DNA of 64,000 nt, from the NCBI RefSeq assembly GCF_002386445.1, contig NZ_DGIR01000024.1, positions 1 through 64,000 of the forward strand, given 5' to 3'. Below, in pieces: positions 62,352-64,000 of the stretch. Both the position numbers and the translations under genes were made by a program. Origin of the DNA: Pseudomonas sp. UBA4617 (GTDB taxonomy: Bacteria > Pseudomonadota > Gammaproteobacteria > Pseudomonadales > Pseudomonadaceae). Within the stretch, counting starts at the first letter, position 1. Every line of letters begins with the position of its first letter. The notes beneath the pieces were generated by a model. That model did not search any database. It was not told where the DNA came from and saw nothing but the letters and a program-made list of their open reading frames with translations.

Positions 62352-63356
62352 ATGATAGCCCGAGCGCTGGCCTGCGCGCTGTTGTCCACCTGGTTGTGCC
62401 AGGCGGTACAGGCGCGTGACTACCGCTACAGTGATGCGCATCTTCACTACGTCGATTTCTTTCAGGAAAGCGAAGGCATGCCGGCCCTGATCAAGGCCAT
62501 GGATGCCGCAGGCATCGAGCAGTCGATGATTTCCGGCATCCCGGTGGCCAAGAAATGGCATGAAGATGAGCCCAAGCGCCCGCGCTACTACGCCGGTGAC
62601 GACGCCGATGCCTATTGGTACAGCGCCACCGACACCTATGTGGCGGCGGCGCTGCAACAGTTGCCGGACGCCCAGCGCAAACGCTTTCACCCGTTCCTGA
62701 CTGGCTTCAACCCGGTAGACAAGAATGCCGTGAGCCATATCGAGCGCATGCTCGACCTGTACCCGGGGCTGTGGCAGGGCATTGGCGAGGTGTTCACCCG
62801 GCATGACGACCTGACGGCGCTGACCAGCGGCGACACACCGCGCGCCAACAACGAAGCCATGACCCGCATCTATCACCTGGCGGCCGAGCGCGACCTGCCG
62901 GTGTTGCTGCATTCCAATATCACCTCCAAGCGCGAACGTAACCCGCTGTACCTGGCTGAGATCGAAGAGCCGTTGCGCAACCATCCGCACACCCGTTTCA
63001 TCTGGGCGCACGCTGGCACCAGCATGGAAATTCACCGGCACCAGACGCAGATGGATTTTCTGCTGCCGGTGCTGACGCGGTTGCTGGAAGATTACCCGAA
63101 CCTGTATGTCGACCTGTCGTGGAGCGTGCTGCAGCCCTACCTGCTGGACGGCAAGGGCGTGCCGCGCAAGGCGTGGCTGGCTTTGGTCGAGAAGTACCCG
63201 GAGCGCTTCATGCTGGGCTCGGATGTGGTGGGGCGCTTTGGCAGCCTGGGCGAGCAGATGCACGGTTTCAGGCCGTTCCTGGACGCCTTGCCGGAACAGG
63301 TGGCCAACAAAGTGGCCAAGGATAACTTCCTGGCTGTGCTGCCCAGGCAGAAATAA
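62352..63356 (+). CDS. Exported amidohydrolase family protein
   Basis: A 334-residue protein with a signal peptide (to A-V-Q-A-R, about residue 20) and an amidohydrolase (TIM-barrel) part. The metal-binding pattern is visible: H-x-H in D-A-H-L-H, histidine in L-L-H-S-N, W-A-H-A-G and aspartate in L-G-S-D. It could be a lactonase or hydrolase working in the periplasm; the substrate is unknown. The ATG at 62352 follows AAAGGA. Confidence 0.84.
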   Translation: MIARALACALLSTWLCQAVQARDYRYSDAHLHYVDFFQESEGMPALIKAMDAAGIEQSMISGIPVAKKWHEDEPKRPRYYAGDDADAYWYSATDTYVAAALQQLPDAQRKRFHPFLTGFNPVDKNAVSHIERMLDLYPGLWQGIGEVFTRHDDLTALTSGDTPRANNEAMTRIYHLAAERDLPVLLHSNITSKRERNPLYLAEIEEPLRNHPHTRFIWAHAGTSMEIHRHQTQMDFLLPVLTRLLEDYPNLYVDLSWSVLQPYLLDGKGVPRKAWLALVEKYPERFMLGSDVVGRFGSLGEQMHGFRPFLDALPEQVANKVAKDNFLAVLPRQK

Positions 63357-63427
63357 TGAGTGTCAGTGCTGGCCCTGCCGCTGGCGAGCCAGCTTCAGCA
63401 GGACCCCGCCGCCGGATGGCAGCAATG

Positions 63428-63456
63428 AAAACGCCCCGAACCAGTCGGGGCGTTTT
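63428..63456. terminator. Bidirectional terminator
   Basis: AAAACGCCCCGA paired with TCGGGGCGTTTT around ACCAG, between the amidohydrolase and fabB. Confidence 0.9.
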
Positions 63457-63475
63457 GGTCTACTGCATCAGCGTC

Positions 63476-64000
63476 TTACTTGCCAGTCCAGCGCTTGAGC
63501 ACCAAGGTGGCGTTGGTGCCGCCGAAGCCGAAGCTGTTGCTCATGACCGTGTCGATCTTGGCGTTTTCTTCGGTCTTGCGCAGGATCGGCAGGTCGGCGA
63601 CCTCCGGGTCCAGCTCGTCGATGTTGGCGGAGCCGGCGATGAAATTGTTTTCCATCATCAGCAGGCAGTAGATCGCCTCGTGCACGCCGGCGGCGCCCAG
63701 CGAGTGGCCCGACAGGCTCTTGGTAGAGCTGATCTTCGGCGCGTTGGCACCGAATACTTCGCGAACGCCCTTGATCTCGGCAACGTCGCCGACCGGGGTC
63801 GAGGTGCCGTGGGTGTTCAGGTAGTCGATCGGGGTGTCGACAGTGGACAGCGCCTGCTGCATGCAGCGGATGGCACCTTCGCCGCTCGGAGCGACCATGT
63901 CGTAACCGTCGGAAGTAGCGCCGTAGCCGACGATTTCGGCGTAGATCTTGGCGCCGCGGGCCAGCGCGTGTTCCAGCTCCTCGACCACCACCATGCCGCC
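63476..64000 (-). CDS. fabB: 3-oxoacyl-ACP synthase I, C-terminal part, cut by the window edge
   Basis: About 174 residues of a KAS enzyme run off the right end. The catalytic histidines appear in N-T-H-G-T-S-T-P-V-G-D and in K-S-L-S-G-H-S-L-G-A-A-G, and the family end F-G-F-G-G-T-N-A-T-L-V. The S-G-H-S-L-G stretch and the overall look favour FabB over FabF. FabB elongates fatty acids and is needed for unsaturated ones; fabA is expected next door. The true start is outside the window. Confidence 0.9.
   Translation of the reverse strand, partial: GGMVVVEELEHALARGAKIYAEIVGYGATSDGYDMVAPSGEGAIRCMQQALSTVDTPIDYLNTHGTSTPVGDVAEIKGVREVFGANAPKISSTKSLSGHSLGAAGVHEAIYCLLMMENNFIAGSANIDELDPEVADLPILRKTEENAKIDTVMSNSFGFGGTNATLVLKRWTGK

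Noticed and set aside
62234..63263. Upstream extension of the pirin frame to 630 residues
   Set aside because: The extension is antisense to the amidohydrolase gene; a good ribosome-binding site and the family start lie at 62234.

Overview
The window joins DNA from two different Gammaproteobacteria. Positions 1 to about 12,390 look like a Xanthomonadaceae genome, most like Stenotrophomonas: a coxB-ctaD-small ORF-ctaG cytochrome oxidase operon, a putA without the DNA-binding domain found in Pseudomonas PutA, a ThuA protein, a FadL porin, a rhomboid protease and a CtpA-type S41 protease. Positions from about 12,390 to 64,000 look like a Pseudomonas putida-group genome: P. putida-type REP repeats, a pyoverdine (pvd) gene block, ETF/ETF-QO, the gltA-sdhCDAB-sucABCD TCA block, htpG and fabB. 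The switch falls inside one open reading frame (10948-13500, minus strand) that reads in frame from the N-terminal 370 residues of a DsbD-type protein into an almost complete CtpA. The simplest explanation is a chimeric assembly or join, not a new fusion protein.

Layout. 1-3364 (minus): aa3-type oxidase genes and assembly factor. 3807-7031: proline catabolism. 7101-10923: envelope and unknown proteins. 10948-13500: chimeric ORF. 13762-16462: MocA-like nucleotidyltransferase and a two-component system; boxes of the PmrA/QseB type (nTTAAn-N5-nTTAAn) lie in front of both the dsbD-like gene and the response regulator gene. 16607-30122: pyoverdine maturation, export and regulation genes (pvdH, an uncharacterised SCP2-JmjC oxygenase, an alpha/beta hydrolase, pvdN, pvdM, pvdP, opmQ, pvdT, pvdR, an fpvI-like sigma factor). 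Six iron-starvation boxes (five TAAAT-N16-CGT, one TAATT-N16-CGT) sit in front of these transcription units, all with the same 16-base spacer, and a Fur-box-like site lies in front of the sigma gene. 30291-36153: pseudo-receiver protein, MFS transporter, ETF-QO, EtfB, EtfA. 36229-41401: solute-binding protein, DUF4398 and OmpA-like lipoproteins, MocR-type regulator and small proteins. 41510-54484: citrate synthase diverging from sdhCDAB-sucAB-lpdG-sucCD, with structured leaders before sucA and sucC. 54852-63356: BrnQ, DUF599 protein, lipoprotein, two thioesterases, HtpG, dienelactone hydrolase, pirin, amidohydrolase. 63476-64000: C-terminal part of FabB running off the edge.

How the genes work together. 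The pvd block carries late pyoverdine steps: PvdH makes the diaminobutyrate precursor, PvdP/PvdM/PvdN act in the periplasm on the precursor, and PvdR-PvdT-OmpQ export or recycle the product. No NRPS, PvdE or FpvA gene is present, so the assembly line must be elsewhere. The most interesting unexplained element is the divergent SCP2-JmjC oxygenase and hydrolase pair that shares this iron-starvation control. The TCA block encodes citrate synthase and the steps from 2-oxoglutarate to fumarate. No rRNA, tRNA, CRISPR array, insertion sequence or phage gene was seen.
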